NCBI RefSeq assembly: GCF_001447995.1
Contig: NZ_LDPE01000001.1
Location: 558,001-622,000 of the forward strand
Direction of reading: 5' to 3'
DNA from: Maribacter dokdonensis DSW-8
Lineage (GTDB): Bacteria; Bacteroidota; Bacteroidia; Flavobacteriales; Flavobacteriaceae
Length of the DNA: 64,000 bases
Made by a program: the position numbers and the translations under genes
Shown: positions 17,455-26,622 of the stretch, piece after piece
Layout of the letters: each line of letters starts with the position of its first letter
Position numbering within the stretch: the stretch's first letter is position 1
The notes under the pieces: model-generated
Database searches by the model: none
What the model was told of the DNA's origin: nothing
What the model saw: only the letters and a program-made list of their open reading frames with translations

Positions 17455-18261
17455 TTAAAATTTCTCTATAACCTCTTGACTAACTCCTGTGTTAGAGAAA
17501 CCACCATCATGAAACAAGTTCTGCATGGTCACTTTTCTTGTAAGATCTGAAAATAAGGTTATGGTATAATCAGCACAATCCTGAGCCGATGCATTACCCA
17601 AAGGAGACATTTTTTCCGCATAACTAATGAATCCGTCAAAACCTTTTACCCCTTGTCCAGCAGTAGTGGCCGTAGGTGATTGTGAAATGGTATTTACACG
17701 AACTTTTTTCTCTTTACCAAAGAAGTATCCAAAACTACGAGCAACAGATTCTAAATACGCCTTATTATCTGCCATGTCATTGTAATCCGGAAAAGTTCTT
17801 TGAGCCGCCATATAAGTCAAGGCCACAATACTACCCCACTCATTCATTGCATCTGCTTTATATAACGATTGCATTACCTTATGAAATGATAATGCCGAAA
17901 CATCCCAACCTTTTTGGGTAAAATCATATTTCTCATCTGTATACGCTCTACCTTTACGTACATTTACCGACATACCAATAGAGTGTAACACAAAGTCAAT
18001 TTTTCCTCCTAAAATCTCAACAGATTTAGCAACTAAATTATCCAAATCTTCCACACTAGTAGCATCTGCAGGAATAATTTCTGAACCGGTTTTCTTTGCC
18101 AACTCGTCTATTTGACCCATTCTCATGGCAATTGGGGCATTTGTCAAAACAAAAGTACCACCTTCATCATGTACAGTTTGTGCTGTTTTCCACGCAATAG
18201 AATTTTCATCCAATGCTCCAAAAATAATTCCCCTTTTTCCTTTTAATAAGTTATATCCCAT
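17455..18261 (-). CDS. fabI: Enoyl-[acyl-carrier-protein] reductase (NADH), FabI
   Basis: Reduces the trans-2 double bond of enoyl-ACP in the last step of each fatty acid elongation round. The 268-residue SDR-type protein has the divergent FabI cofactor motif GALDENSIAW, the catalytic Tyr-x6-Lys within ALTYMAAQRTFPDYNDMADNK and the FabI loop RVNTISQSPTATTAGQGVKGF. The length is normal. It has its own well-formed promoter (18293-18320), so it is probably transcribed separately from recN. Confidence 0.96.
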   Translation of the reverse strand: MGYNLLKGKRGIIFGALDENSIAWKTAQTVHDEGGTFVLTNAPIAMRMGQIDELAKKTGSEIIPADATSVEDLDNLVAKSVEILGGKIDFVLHSIGMSVNVRKGRAYTDEKYDFTQKGWDVSALSFHKVMQSLYKADAMNEWGSIVALTYMAAQRTFPDYNDMADNKAYLESVARSFGYFFGKEKKVRVNTISQSPTATTAGQGVKGFDGFISYAEKMSPLGNASAQDCADYTITLFSDLTRKVTMQNLFHDGGFSNTGVSQEVIEKF

Positions 18262-18292
18262 GATGGTAAATTGTATAGTTTGATTTAATATT

Positions 18293-18320
18293 CAAAGATA
18301 TCTAAAATATGTTAAAACAA
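18293..18320 (-). promoter_or_regulatory. fabI promoter (TTG-N17-TATCTTTG)
   Basis: On the minus strand a TTG (18318-18320) and an exact TAnnTTTG box (18293-18300) are separated by 17 bases, within the 17-23 range described for Flavobacterium. The box lies 31 bases before the fabI ATG. Confidence 0.75.
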
Positions 18321-18344
18321 AATTGAAGTGACCAGTAAAAACCC

Positions 18345-19997
18345 TTAATTTAAAAGTTGTTTTGCATGTGCCAGTGCCGAATCTGACAAATCTTTACCAC
18401 CTAGCATATGTGCTAGTTCCACAACTCTTTCCTCATTGGTAAGCTCTTTTAAATTTGTCATGGTACGTTTAGCGCCTTCAGTTTTAAAAACCTTAAAGTG
18501 ATGATTTCCTTTAGATGCCACTTGAGGTAAATGGGTAATGGAAAATACCTGAAGGTCCGCACTCATATCTTTCATAATATCTGCCATTCTATTAGATATT
18601 TCGCCAGACACCCCAGTATCTATTTCATCGAACATAATGGTAGGCAACTTTTCATATTTGGCAAGCAATGCTTTTATAACCAGCATAATTCTTGATAGCT
18701 CACCGCCTGATGCTACTTTTTTTAATTCGCCGTAGTTACCACCTCTATTCGCGGTAAATAGAAACGATAGTTCGTCCATACCAGTTGCCAAGAAAGTGCT
18801 GGTATCGGTAAGACCTATTTGAAATGATGCGCTTGGCATACCCAGTAAATTTAAATCTGATTCCAACTTTTTCTTTAATTGTGGAATAACAGATTTTCGT
18901 TTTTCACGAATAACCAAAGCTTGTTTACCCAAAACAGATTCCATTTCTTGAATCTCTTTGGTCTTCAATGTAATTTTCTCGTCTAAATTGGCTGTTTCAA
19001 ATACCTTATCCGCAAGTACATTTTTAATCTCGATCAATTCTAATACATCACTTGCGTTATGTTTTTTAAGAAGATCATATAGTAGCTGTAGCTTGCCGTT
19101 AACCTGTTCCAATTGATCTGGGTTCGCCTCTACACCGTCTTGCAAGCGTTGCAATTCAGAATTTACATCATCCAATTCTATCAAAACCGATTGAACACGC
19201 TCGTACAAATCTTTATAATTCGCTCCAAAATCCACCAATTTAGAAAGTGATTGACGCATTTCCGTAACCAAAGGTAATACCCCTATTTGCTCATCATTGA
19301 ACAATTGATCTCCTTTAGAAAGCTGTTCCATGATCAATTCAACATTGTTCAATTGCTCATACTCCTCTTCTAACAACTCAATAATACCTTCTTTCAACGG
19401 TGCTTTTTCAAGCTCCTCTAACATAAAAGTATTATAGTCTTGCTCCTTAATAGCCGTACTTTGAACTTCAATAAGATTTTGAAGTTCTTTTTGAGCCTTA
19501 CGATAGATCTTTAAATCTTTTCTGTAATCGGTTAACCGTTTTTGATTATTAGCCAGAGCATCCACCAATTTTAACTGAAAATCATTTTCAGTAAGTTGCA
19601 TGGTTTGATGCTGAGAATGAATATCTATTAAGTTTTCTCCCAATGTAGACAACACCCCCAAAGTAACCGGAGTATCGTTCACAAACGCCCTAGACTTTCC
19701 ACTTGGCAAAATCTCACGTCTAATGACAGTACTATCCTCATAATCCAAATCATTTTCCTCAAAGAAACTTTGAAGACCGTAGGTATCAATTTTAAAAGTC
19801 CCTTCAATGATACATTTTTGATCTTTGACCCTTAAAGAACTTAAATCTGCACGTTTGCCCAATACCAAGGACAAACCACCCAATAAAATTGATTTACCGG
19901 CACCTGTTTCACCTGTTATAACGGTAAAACCTTTATTAAAGTCCACTTCTAGACTGTCTATTAATGCGTAATTGGAAATGGTAAGGGTTGAAAGCAC
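18345..19997 (-). CDS. recN: DNA repair protein RecN
   Basis: An SMC-like ATPase that acts in double-strand break repair. The 550-residue protein has the N-terminal Walker A VITGETGAGKSILLGGL, then two long coiled-coil arms (about 150-370). The C-terminal half carries the ABC signature ASGGELSRIMLVIKAL and Walker B TIMFDEIDTGVSG, followed by the D-loop and switch histidine region SITHLPQVA. The start is GTG (19995-19997); no nearby in-frame ATG would keep the conserved N-terminal LTISNYALID. A -7 box lies 21 bases upstream of the start. Confidence 0.97.
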   Translation of the reverse strand: MLSTLTISNYALIDSLEVDFNKGFTVITGETGAGKSILLGGLSLVLGKRADLSSLRVKDQKCIIEGTFKIDTYGLQSFFEENDLDYEDSTVIRREILPSGKSRAFVNDTPVTLGVLSTLGENLIDIHSQHQTMQLTENDFQLKLVDALANNQKRLTDYRKDLKIYRKAQKELQNLIEVQSTAIKEQDYNTFMLEELEKAPLKEGIIELLEEEYEQLNNVELIMEQLSKGDQLFNDEQIGVLPLVTEMRQSLSKLVDFGANYKDLYERVQSVLIELDDVNSELQRLQDGVEANPDQLEQVNGKLQLLYDLLKKHNASDVLELIEIKNVLADKVFETANLDEKITLKTKEIQEMESVLGKQALVIREKRKSVIPQLKKKLESDLNLLGMPSASFQIGLTDTSTFLATGMDELSFLFTANRGGNYGELKKVASGGELSRIMLVIKALLAKYEKLPTIMFDEIDTGVSGEISNRMADIMKDMSADLQVFSITHLPQVASKGNHHFKVFKTEGAKRTMTNLKELTNEERVVELAHMLGGKDLSDSALAHAKQLLN

Positions 19998-20017
19998 GCG
20001 TTAGAATTTTAGATACA

Positions 20018-20025
20018 CAAAGGTA
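20018..20025 (-). promoter_or_regulatory. recN promoter -7 box (TACCTTTG)
   Basis: An exact minus-strand TAnnTTTG sits 20 bases before the recN GTG start. The nearest candidate TTG is 28 bases from it, outside the usual spacing. It lies in the short gap between porD and recN. Confidence 0.45.
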
Positions 20026-20052
20026 ATCTATAATTCGGTTTTGTAAAACGGT

Positions 20053-20946
20053 TCAATATTTAATATCGTTCCAAGTAGTAGCGTACAATGGCGCTATTTT
20101 ATTCAAGGTTTCCTTAAGCTTTACAATATCTACCTTTGGTCCGTCAGAAAAAATATTCTTTATCTCTTCAGATTTAGCATCAAAAAATGTAGAAATCAGA
20201 AATGCATTTGGTCGTCTATTGATCATCGTTTGAAATAAATTCATGGTCCCCGCAATGACCTGCTTGCCCGTACTATTATTATCGGGCAAAATATCCAATC
20301 CTTTTCTATGATAATTATACATGGCGATGCGATACTCCCTGTAGGTATTGGACAATAAATTATCTATCAACTCAAATCTACTTCGATTAGAATCGGCAGA
20401 TTGACTCCATCCGGCAGAATTACTACCTTGAGCCTGAGTTACAATATTCTGCGCCCTTCTGTAGAAATCAGTACCTCCTTCCAAAGAAAAAGTATCGGCA
20501 TCCAAGCCCAAAATCACATATGCGTAATATGCCATTACGCTGACCAAATTGGACTCGAACTGATTTTCGTTGAATATCAACGGTTGAAATTCAATATATT
20601 GAAAATTAAAAGCATTATCCTTATAATTGAATACCGGTGTTGAATAGGAAGTATTATAAACAGGTCTTGACGACTGTACTTGAATATTACCGCTAAATAC
20701 GTTAGACTCATAAGAAGTAATGGTAATGAACATTTGTGCATTTACACGCTCATTTTCTTTGTAGACACGGTTAGTCCATTTTGATTTATTGATAAAATCG
20801 TTCAATGAACGCTCCAAAGTTTTAAAAACCTGAAGATCTCCTTGAGTCAATTGATCCGAATTAACCGTAACAACACAGTTTAATTCTTGTGCAATAGAAA
20901 CAAAACAAAAAAGGTTGAAAAAAAATAAAAATACCGCTTTACGCAT
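20053..20946 (-). CDS. porD: DUF4835 family secreted protein (PorD-type, type IX secretion)
   Basis: A 297-residue exported protein: a signal peptide of about 19 residues ends in FVSIAQ, followed by ELNCVVTVN, the usual N-terminus of DUF4835. Other segments typical of the family are LERSLNDFINKSKWT, ILGLDADTFSLEGGTDFY and MNLFQTMINRRPN. Proteins of this family are annotated as PorD, a component linked to the type IX secretion system, and sit between coaBC and recN in many Bacteroidota (recalled, not checked here). The ATG at 20946 overlaps the coaBC stop by eight bases; an earlier in-frame start would lie inside coaBC and lengthen the signal peptide unnaturally. Confidence 0.85.
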   Translation of the reverse strand: MRKAVFLFFFNLFCFVSIAQELNCVVTVNSDQLTQGDLQVFKTLERSLNDFINKSKWTNRVYKENERVNAQMFITITSYESNVFSGNIQVQSSRPVYNTSYSTPVFNYKDNAFNFQYIEFQPLIFNENQFESNLVSVMAYYAYVILGLDADTFSLEGGTDFYRRAQNIVTQAQGSNSAGWSQSADSNRSRFELIDNLLSNTYREYRIAMYNYHRKGLDILPDNNSTGKQVIAGTMNLFQTMINRRPNAFLISTFFDAKSEEIKNIFSDGPKVDIVKLKETLNKIAPLYATTWNDIKY

Positions 20947-22144
20947 ACCGTCTTTTAATAATTTCATTGAAGATATCCACGGCAACTTCTGCCTTGGTCT
21001 TTAGTTCAAACGTAGTAATGTTCGAATTGGTATCTATAAATGAAATTTTATTGGTATTACCTCCAAAGCCTGCTCCTTTGTCCCTCATTGAGTTAAGCAC
21101 AATGGCATCTAGATTTTTACGTTTTAATTTCCCCTTGGCATTTTCTACCTCATTCTCGGTTTCCAAGGCAAAGCCTACTAAAAATTGATGCGTTTTATGA
21201 TCACCGAAAGTTTTTAGGATATCCTTATTCTTCACTAAATCAATAGTGAGGTTTTCTTCGGATTTTTTAATTTTTTGTTCCGCAACGGTTTTGGGTCTAT
21301 AATCTGCCACAGCTGCTGCACATATAACAATATCCGCAGTATCATAGTACATTTGAGCACTGTGATACATGTCATCTCCAGAAACTACATCAACAACATG
21401 TATATTATCATGAGAAACGGATAACCTTGTGGGCCCTGTAACCAAATACACTTCGGCACCCAAATTAGCCGCTGTTTTAGCAAGCTCAAAACCCATTAGA
21501 CCGGAAGAGTGATTTCCAATAAAACGAACGGGATCTATAGCCTCATAGGTTGGTCCTGCCGTTATTAAAACTTTCTTACCTGTTAAGGGTAAACCTTTGG
21601 ACAATTGATTTTTTATAAAATCAACGATTTCTTCTGGTTCCGCCATTCTTCCTTCACCATGCAAACCACTGGCCAATTCACCACTTGTTGCCGGTATTAC
21701 CAAATTGCCGAAGGATGCAAGTTGCTGTAAAGATTTTTTTGTACTTGGATGCTTGTACATATCCAGATCCATGGCAGGTGCAATATAAACCGGACATTTA
21801 GCTGACAAGTATGTAGCCATTAACACATTGTCGCAATTTCCATTTGCCATTTTAGACATGGTATTGGCAGTTGCAGGTGCAATGACCATTAAGTCTGCCC
21901 ACAAACCCAATGCTACATGATTGTTCCAGTGTACCGTATTTTCATCGGTCTTTACAAAATCTAGAACAACTGGGTTTTTAGCCAAAGTGGCCAAGGTAAG
22001 TGGAGAAACAAAAGAACTGGCACTATCAGTAAGGATAACCTTAACGTTAGCACCAGCTTTTATAAATAAACGAACTAAGAATGTTGTCTTATAAGCAGCA
22101 ATGCCTCCAGTGATTCCTAAAAGAACATTTTTGCCGTTCAACAT
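20939..22144 (-). CDS. coaBC: Bifunctional phosphopantothenoylcysteine decarboxylase / phosphopantothenate-cysteine ligase
   Basis: Carries out the second and third steps of coenzyme A synthesis. The N-terminal flavoprotein half (CoaC, about 1-190) starts GKNVLLGITGGIAAYK, has the catalytic histidine in WNNHVALG and the reactive cysteine in ANGNCDNVLMA. The C-terminal half (CoaB, about 190-401) starts VLITAGPTYEAIDPVRFIGNHSSGLMG and contains AAAVADYRP and the lysine-rich KIKKSEENL. The 401-residue length is normal. It overlaps porD and follows rpoZ by five bases, so the genes are co-transcribed. Confidence 0.97.
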   Translation of the reverse strand: MLNGKNVLLGITGGIAAYKTTFLVRLFIKAGANVKVILTDSASSFVSPLTLATLAKNPVVLDFVKTDENTVHWNNHVALGLWADLMVIAPATANTMSKMANGNCDNVLMATYLSAKCPVYIAPAMDLDMYKHPSTKKSLQQLASFGNLVIPATSGELASGLHGEGRMAEPEEIVDFIKNQLSKGLPLTGKKVLITAGPTYEAIDPVRFIGNHSSGLMGFELAKTAANLGAEVYLVTGPTRLSVSHDNIHVVDVVSGDDMYHSAQMYYDTADIVICAAAVADYRPKTVAEQKIKKSEENLTIDLVKNKDILKTFGDHKTHQFLVGFALETENEVENAKGKLKRKNLDAIVLNSMRDKGAGFGGNTNKISFIDTNSNITTFELKTKAEVAVDIFNEIIKRRYA

Positions 22145-22149
22145 ATTTC

Positions 22150-22476
22150 TTAAGCGTCTTTTTCTGTATTTCTGTGGTAAATTTTATCCATTAACCACTC
22201 TTCTACCGCCATAGCGTGTGGCTTAGGTAATTTCTCGTAAAATTTAGAAACCTCTATTTGCTCTTTATTCTCAAAAACCTCTTCTAGACTATCGCTGTAA
22301 GTAGCAAACTCTTCTAACTTTTCTAAAAGCTCTTTTTTAATTTCAGAGTTGATCTGAATAGCACGTTTTGCAGTAATTGAAATAGCCTCATAGATATTTT
22401 CCGTAGGCTGATCAAACTCATTACGATTAATAGTTACCGTAGATACTGATGCTTTAGAGTTTTTTAAATCGTTCAT
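22150..22476 (-). CDS. rpoZ: DNA-directed RNA polymerase omega subunit (Bacteroidota type)
   Basis: A 108-residue protein with the omega core NIYEAISITAKRAIQINSEIKKEL, in which EAISITAKRA is the RpoZ/RPB6-like helix that clamps the beta-prime C-terminus. The rest, including EEFATYSDSLEE and the C-terminal WLMDKIYHR, is typical of the longer omega version in Bacteroidota. The second ATG (22476) is preferred over the one two codons upstream because homologues usually begin with a short M-x-D-L-K. Its place between bamD and coaBC is the usual one in this phylum. Confidence 0.9.
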   Translation of the reverse strand: MNDLKNSKASVSTVTINRNEFDQPTENIYEAISITAKRAIQINSEIKKELLEKLEEFATYSDSLEEVFENKEQIEVSKFYEKLPKPHAMAVEEWLMDKIYHRNTEKDA

Positions 22477-22493
22477 ATTCATAATTACATTAT

Positions 22494-23324
22494 TTATTTT
22501 GACCCAACTACCTGCGCTTGTTGCATGCGTTGTAATTCTTTATCAATCTTTTCAATTAAATCTGTAGCCTCTTTATCAAATTTTGATTCAGGAAACTGTT
22601 TCATCAAAGCTGCATGTGCCGCTTTAGCATTCTTTAGTCGCTCTTCCTTCAACTGTTCAAAACTATTGACCGCCATATGCGTTAAAGCCTCTACCTTTAC
22701 GAACATGGCCTCTTCCCTAAAAGGAGAACCCGGATTGTCCGCTACAAAGTTATCGCTTGCCGCAACTGCAGATTTCAGCATATCGTAATTGAACTCGCCT
22801 AGTTTATTATATTGCTTTAAAATTTCAAAAGCCTTTTGCTCTTTCTTCGTAGTCAATTCTTGCGCCATCGCATTTGCTTCTGCAAAATATTCCGACTCAG
22901 CATAGGTATTGATGAAGTTTTGCAATTTCAACAAGGCTTTATCGGTATCTGTTTGATCCAACGAATATTCCGGAGATAGTTTGTAGTAACTTTTGGCGCC
23001 TAAAAAAGTAGCCTCTACCACCTTATCACTTTTTGGATATGACTTTACAAAACGCTCAAACTGGTAGCCAGCCATATTATAATCTCCACGCTGAAAATAG
23101 CTGTTGGACAAAAAGAACATAACACGTTCCCCTTGTGGCTTACCTACGTATTTAGGGGCAATTTGTTCAAGCAATCTATTTGCTCTTCTAAAATCTCCTT
23201 CTTCGTAGAATGTTTCTGCCATATCATATTTGGCTTTTATATCATCATGCTTAAGTACCTTTTGGTACTCGCTACAAGATTGTAAAGCAATGGCAATCAA
23301 TACTATTGGAAAAACTCTCCTCAT
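22494..23324 (-). CDS. bamD: Outer membrane assembly lipoprotein BamD
   Basis: BamD is the TPR lipoprotein of the complex that inserts beta-barrel proteins into the outer membrane. The 276-residue protein has a signal peptide with lipobox LQSC (Cys17) followed by SEYQKVLK. TPR-type helices start with YDMAETFYEEGDFRRANRLLEQI and continue through YNMAGYQFERFVKSYPKS and FVADNPGSPFREEAMF. The ATG at 23324 (MRRVFPIV) is preferred to one four codons upstream because the basic N-region follows directly and a -7 box lies just upstream. Confidence 0.95.
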   Translation of the reverse strand: MRRVFPIVLIAIALQSCSEYQKVLKHDDIKAKYDMAETFYEEGDFRRANRLLEQIAPKYVGKPQGERVMFFLSNSYFQRGDYNMAGYQFERFVKSYPKSDKVVEATFLGAKSYYKLSPEYSLDQTDTDKALLKLQNFINTYAESEYFAEANAMAQELTTKKEQKAFEILKQYNKLGEFNYDMLKSAVAASDNFVADNPGSPFREEAMFVKVEALTHMAVNSFEQLKEERLKNAKAAHAALMKQFPESKFDKEATDLIEKIDKELQRMQQAQVVGSK

Positions 23325-23340
23325 TTTAAAAAACATTTTG

Positions 23341-23375
23341 CAAAATTAGTGATTATCAATGGATTTAAAAAACAA
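23341..23375 (-). promoter_or_regulatory. bamD-rpoZ-coaBC-porD promoter (TTG-N24-TAATTTTG)
   Basis: An exact minus-strand TAnnTTTG at 23341-23348 lies 16 bases before the bamD ATG. A TTG (23373-23375) is 24 bases from it, one base beyond the usual range. It would drive the whole four-gene operon. Confidence 0.5.
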
Positions 23376-23443
23376 AATAATCCAATAAAAATACAGGCTT
23401 TAAACCACAAGAATGCCCTACTCAATGAAGATTTAACGAATAT

Positions 23444-24334
23444 TTATGCAGGTATACGTATCATAGATTCCATAAACGAAACAATTCTATGCTTTAAAGC
23501 ATCCGATGCAACAATTAAAGGCAGTCTCACAAAGGGGTTAGCCAAACCTAAATATTCAAAAATTACCTTAATGCCTGCCGGATTGCCTTCTTCAAAGATC
23601 AACTTCATACCTTCTTGCATTTTATAATGGTAGCTATAAGCCACTTCGGTATTTCCATTTAAGCCCTCATGAACCATTTTAGAAAATTCTTCTGGCAGCC
23701 CCTGACCAATAACCGAAATTACACCATCACCTCCAGCAACAATTGTAGGCAATGCAGTAATATCATCACCTGAAAGTACTAAAAAGCCTTCTGGTCGTTT
23801 TGAAATCAATTCTTGTACTTGGGTCATATCTCCACAAGCTTCTTTAACCGCAACAATGTTATCAAATTTCTTTGCTAAACGAACAACGGTTTCCGGCAAC
23901 ATATTACTTCCGGTTCTACCTGGTACGTTGTATAAAATTATAGGTAAGGGAGATGCTTGTGAAAGTGCAGCAAAGTGTTGATAAATTCCCTCTTGGGTTG
24001 GGCGGTTATAATAAGGAGAAACAGAAAGTATGGCATCATATGCAGATAAATCCGCAGATTGTAATTCTTCTACCAAGGCAGCGGTATTATTACCACCAAT
24101 ACCTATCACCAATGGTAATGCACCAGCATTTGCCTCTTCTACCGTACGCATTACCAATAGTTTTTCCGCTTTTGATAACGTTACTGACTCGGCCGTTGTA
24201 CCTAACACTACTAAATAATCTATGTTACCTTCAATATTGAAGGCTACAACTTTTCTAAGAGCCTCAACATCTACAGATCCATCCTCCTTAAATGGCGTTA
24301 TTAACGCTACCCCTGCTCCTCTTAATTCTTTCAT
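23444..24334 (-). CDS. dapA: 4-hydroxy-tetrahydrodipicolinate synthase
   Basis: Condenses pyruvate with aspartate semialdehyde, the first committed step of diaminopimelate and lysine synthesis. The 296-residue barrel has [13 protein letters not shown] near the N-terminus, [10 protein letters not shown] for the substrate phosphate-like loop, the catalytic tyrosine in [10 protein letters not shown] and the Schiff-base lysine in [10 protein letters not shown]. The start codon is preceded by AAGGAG at seven bases, an unusually good ribosome site for this genome, just overlapping the end of the DUF6913 gene. DapF of the same pathway is at 46258-47034. Confidence 0.97.
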   Translation of the reverse strand: MKELRGAGVALITPFKEDGSVDVEALRKVVAFNIEGNIDYLVVLGTTAESVTLSKAEKLLVMRTVEEANAGALPLVIGIGGNNTAALVEELQSADLSAYDAILSVSPYYNRPTQEGIYQHFAALSQASPLPIILYNVPGRTGSNMLPETVVRLAKKFDNIVAVKEACGDMTQVQELISKRPEGFLVLSGDDITALPTIVAGGDGVISVIGQGLPEEFSKMVHEGLNGNTEVAYSYHYKMQEGMKLIFEEGNPAGIKVIFEYLGLANPFVRLPLIVASDALKHRIVSFMESMIRIPA

Positions 24335-24336
24335 AA

Positions 24337-24870
24337 CTAAATCTCCTTAAAAATGCCCAAGTACTTTTTCAATTCTTTTTTAAATATCTGAAAGTCCTTT
24401 AACGGCGTATCTAACATTAAATCATTATAAGTAGGCCCAACTTCTTTAAAACCTACCTTTAAACGAGCCTTGGTCTTTACTGACATTAAATTTAACAGTA
24501 AGCTGTCCTCATTATAATAATTCACCAATAAGTCATATTCACGTCCTAAAAATTCAAGGGCATAACTGTTCTCTATATCGCCGTTCCACCCAAGATCTTT
24601 ATCTGAAAAAACTGGAGTGGCATATGGCGAGTTTTTATCATAAAAACGTTTATAACCAATAATTTTCACCGCATTTGGATGTAATGATAACTCTTCTTGA
24701 AACTGAAAAAACACCTCAGATTTCTCAAACTTATCTAGATCCACAATACAACCTACAGAACGTATTCCTTTACTTTCACGCGTTACAGCAATTGGTGTTG
24801 CCACCAACTGTTTTAATATTTTACGGCCAGATTTCCGTTTAAACTTGTCCTTAATTCCTTTTAAAAACAT
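24337..24870 (-). CDS. DUF6913 family protein of unknown function
   Basis: A 177-residue cytoplasmic protein without signal peptide or membrane helix. It starts with a very basic segment ([19 protein letters not shown]), then [28 protein letters not shown] and [29 protein letters not shown], which I recall as a conserved family beside dapA or ligA in Bacteroidota. No catalytic motif is recognised. It sits two bases before dapA on the same strand, so it is probably co-transcribed with dapA. Confidence 0.7.
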   Translation of the reverse strand: MFLKGIKDKFKRKSGRKILKQLVATPIAVTRESKGIRSVGCIVDLDKFEKSEVFFQFQEELSLHPNAVKIIGYKRFYDKNSPYATPVFSDKDLGWNGDIENSYALEFLGREYDLLVNYYNEDSLLLNLMSVKTKARLKVGFKEVGPTYNDLMLDTPLKDFQIFKKELKKYLGIFKEI

Positions 24871-24874
24871 GTAT

Positions 24875-24896
24875 TTTTACATTTAGACAAATGTAA
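24875..24896. promoter_or_regulatory. Divergent promoter region with hairpin and -7 box (TACATTTG)
   Basis: A perfect 9-bp stem TTTACATTT/AAATGTAAA with an AGAC loop spans the 45-base gap between two divergent genes. Its right arm contains a minus-strand TAnnTTTG box (24887-24894), 16 bases before the DUF6913 ATG. It may be a promoter with an operator for the same gene. Confidence 0.4.
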
Positions 24897-24915
24897 ATAA
24901 TATCCCTGCAACTAT

Positions 24916-25701
24916 ATGGCGAAGTTAAAACACTTTGATATTTTAAATATAAAACATTATGTTATATTTATAACATTTATGGTTTTAGCGTCTTGCAAAA
25001 ATGCCCCGGAACACCTTACCGAACTGACTGGCAAGCAAATAGCAATTGATAGCAGTTTTACCACTGTTGACAGTATTCAAAAATTTATTCAACCTTTTCA
25101 TGATCGTGTAGAAAGTATTTTAGATAGTACGTTGGCCTATGCTCCGTTCGTTATATCTAAAACCGATGGAAAATTCAACACTACAGCGGGTAATTTAATG
25201 GCGGATATTGTTCTAAGTGAAACCAATCCTATATTCAAGAAACGAACTGGCCACAATATAGATATGGTTTTATTGAACCATGGCGGTATACGTTCTATTA
25301 TCTCCAAAGGCAACGTTACTTCCAGAACCGCTTATGAGGTAATGCCTTTTGAAAATTCCGTTGTCGTCGTAGAATTAAAAGGTGAATCGTTAATGAAAAT
25401 GGTAGACTACCTTATACATTCTAAACGAGCGCACCCCATTGCAGGCGCACAGCTTATATTGAATAAAAATAACACTGTCAAAGCCTTTACTGTGGACGGT
25501 AAACCTATTGACAAAAATAAATCCTATTATGTGGCTACATCAGATTATTTGGTAACTGGTGGCGACAATATGGGATTTTTCAAAGATGCCATTTCAAAAA
25601 CGGAAACCGATTACAAAATAAGAAATGCCATAATAGATTTCTTTTCCAAAGTGGATACCCTAGCCCCAAAAGTAGATTTAAGATATTATCAATTACAGTA
25701 A
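24916..25701 (+). CDS. 5'-nucleotidase C-terminal domain lipoprotein
   Basis: A 261-residue lipoprotein (lipobox LASC, Cys27) that contains only the substrate-binding C-terminal domain of UshA-type 5'-nucleotidases. Typical segments are TTAGNLMADIVLSE, LNHGGIRSIISKGNVT and YEVMPFENSVVVVELKG, then YYVATSDYLVTGGDNMGFF. The metal-binding catalytic domain is missing; it is encoded by the next gene, one base after the stop. The two products probably form one enzyme in the envelope that hydrolyses nucleotides and related phosphate esters. The gene order is C-terminal domain first, the reverse of the fused enzyme. Confidence 0.9.
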   Translation: MAKLKHFDILNIKHYVIFITFMVLASCKNAPEHLTELTGKQIAIDSSFTTVDSIQKFIQPFHDRVESILDSTLAYAPFVISKTDGKFNTTAGNLMADIVLSETNPIFKKRTGHNIDMVLLNHGGIRSIISKGNVTSRTAYEVMPFENSVVVVELKGESLMKMVDYLIHSKRAHPIAGAQLILNKNNTVKAFTVDGKPIDKNKSYYVATSDYLVTGGDNMGFFKDAISKTETDYKIRNAIIDFFSKVDTLAPKVDLRYYQLQ

Positions 25702-25702
25702 A

Positions 25703-26608
25703 ATGGAAAGAAGAAAATTTATAAAAAATACGGCTGCAACCTCTGGTTTATTGACTTTGGGCGGACTTAGCTTAAACTCTTGCAACGTTGCCACAAAAAA
25801 ACACATTACCATTTTACACACCAATGACGTACACAGTCACGTAGACGCTTTCCCTAACGATCATGCAGATTTTCCAGGCTTAGGCGGTTTGGCGCGTAGA
25901 GCTGGTTTGGTAGATAGTATCAGAAAAGAGAATCCGAATACTTTTCTTTTTGATGCCGGTGATATTTTTCAAGGTACTCCATACTTCAACTTTTATGGTG
26001 GTGAGTTAGAATTTAAACTAATGAGTATGCTCAATTATGACGCAACTACCATTGGAAACCATGATTTTGATAATGGTATTGACGGTCTATTGGCTCAAAT
26101 GCCATATGCCAAGTTTAATTTTATCAGTGCCAATTACGATTTTTCCAATACCGTTTTAGACGGATTAACACAGCCTTATAAAATTTATGAAAAAGACGGA
26201 ATTAAGGTAGGTGTTTACGGATTAGGAATTAAATTGGACGGATTGGTAACCAAACAACTTTACAAAGAGACCGTATTTCTTGACCCTTATGAACTTGCGA
26301 TAGATATGGAAACTAAACTTAAGGAAGAAGAAAAGTGCGATTTGGTCATATGCCTTTCTCATTTAGGGTATGAGTATAAAAGTCAAAAACCAGATGATTT
26401 AAAGCTCGCTAAAAAAACGAAATATACAGATTTGATTATTGGTGGGCACACTCACACCTTTCTAGATCAACCTACTGTAGTTAGTAATGCCGTAGAGCGT
26501 GATATTCTTGTAAATCAAGTTGGGTGTTTTGGAGTAAATCTAGGTAGAATTGATTTTTATTTTGACAATAGCACGGTTAATGCGGATGGATATTCCATTA
26601 AAGTCTAA
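25703..26608 (+). CDS. 5'-nucleotidase-type metallophosphatase, Tat-exported lipoprotein
   Basis: A 301-residue calcineurin-like phosphatase holding the catalytic half of a UshA-type 5'-nucleotidase. The N-terminus has a twin-arginine signal (ERRKFIKN), a hydrophobic stretch and lipobox LNSC. The dimetal site motifs are in order: ILHTNDVHSHV (Asp, His), LFDAGDIFQGT, IGNHDFDNG, CLSHLG and IIGGHTHTF. It begins one base after the gene for the missing C-terminal domain and should be made together with it. Tat export would suit a protein that loads its metals in the cytoplasm (inference). Confidence 0.92.
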   Translation: MERRKFIKNTAATSGLLTLGGLSLNSCNVATKKHITILHTNDVHSHVDAFPNDHADFPGLGGLARRAGLVDSIRKENPNTFLFDAGDIFQGTPYFNFYGGELEFKLMSMLNYDATTIGNHDFDNGIDGLLAQMPYAKFNFISANYDFSNTVLDGLTQPYKIYEKDGIKVGVYGLGIKLDGLVTKQLYKETVFLDPYELAIDMETKLKEEEKCDLVICLSHLGYEYKSQKPDDLKLAKKTKYTDLIIGGHTHTFLDQPTVVSNAVERDILVNQVGCFGVNLGRIDFYFDNSTVNADGYSIKV

Positions 26609-26622
26609 AAAAGAGACCTCTT

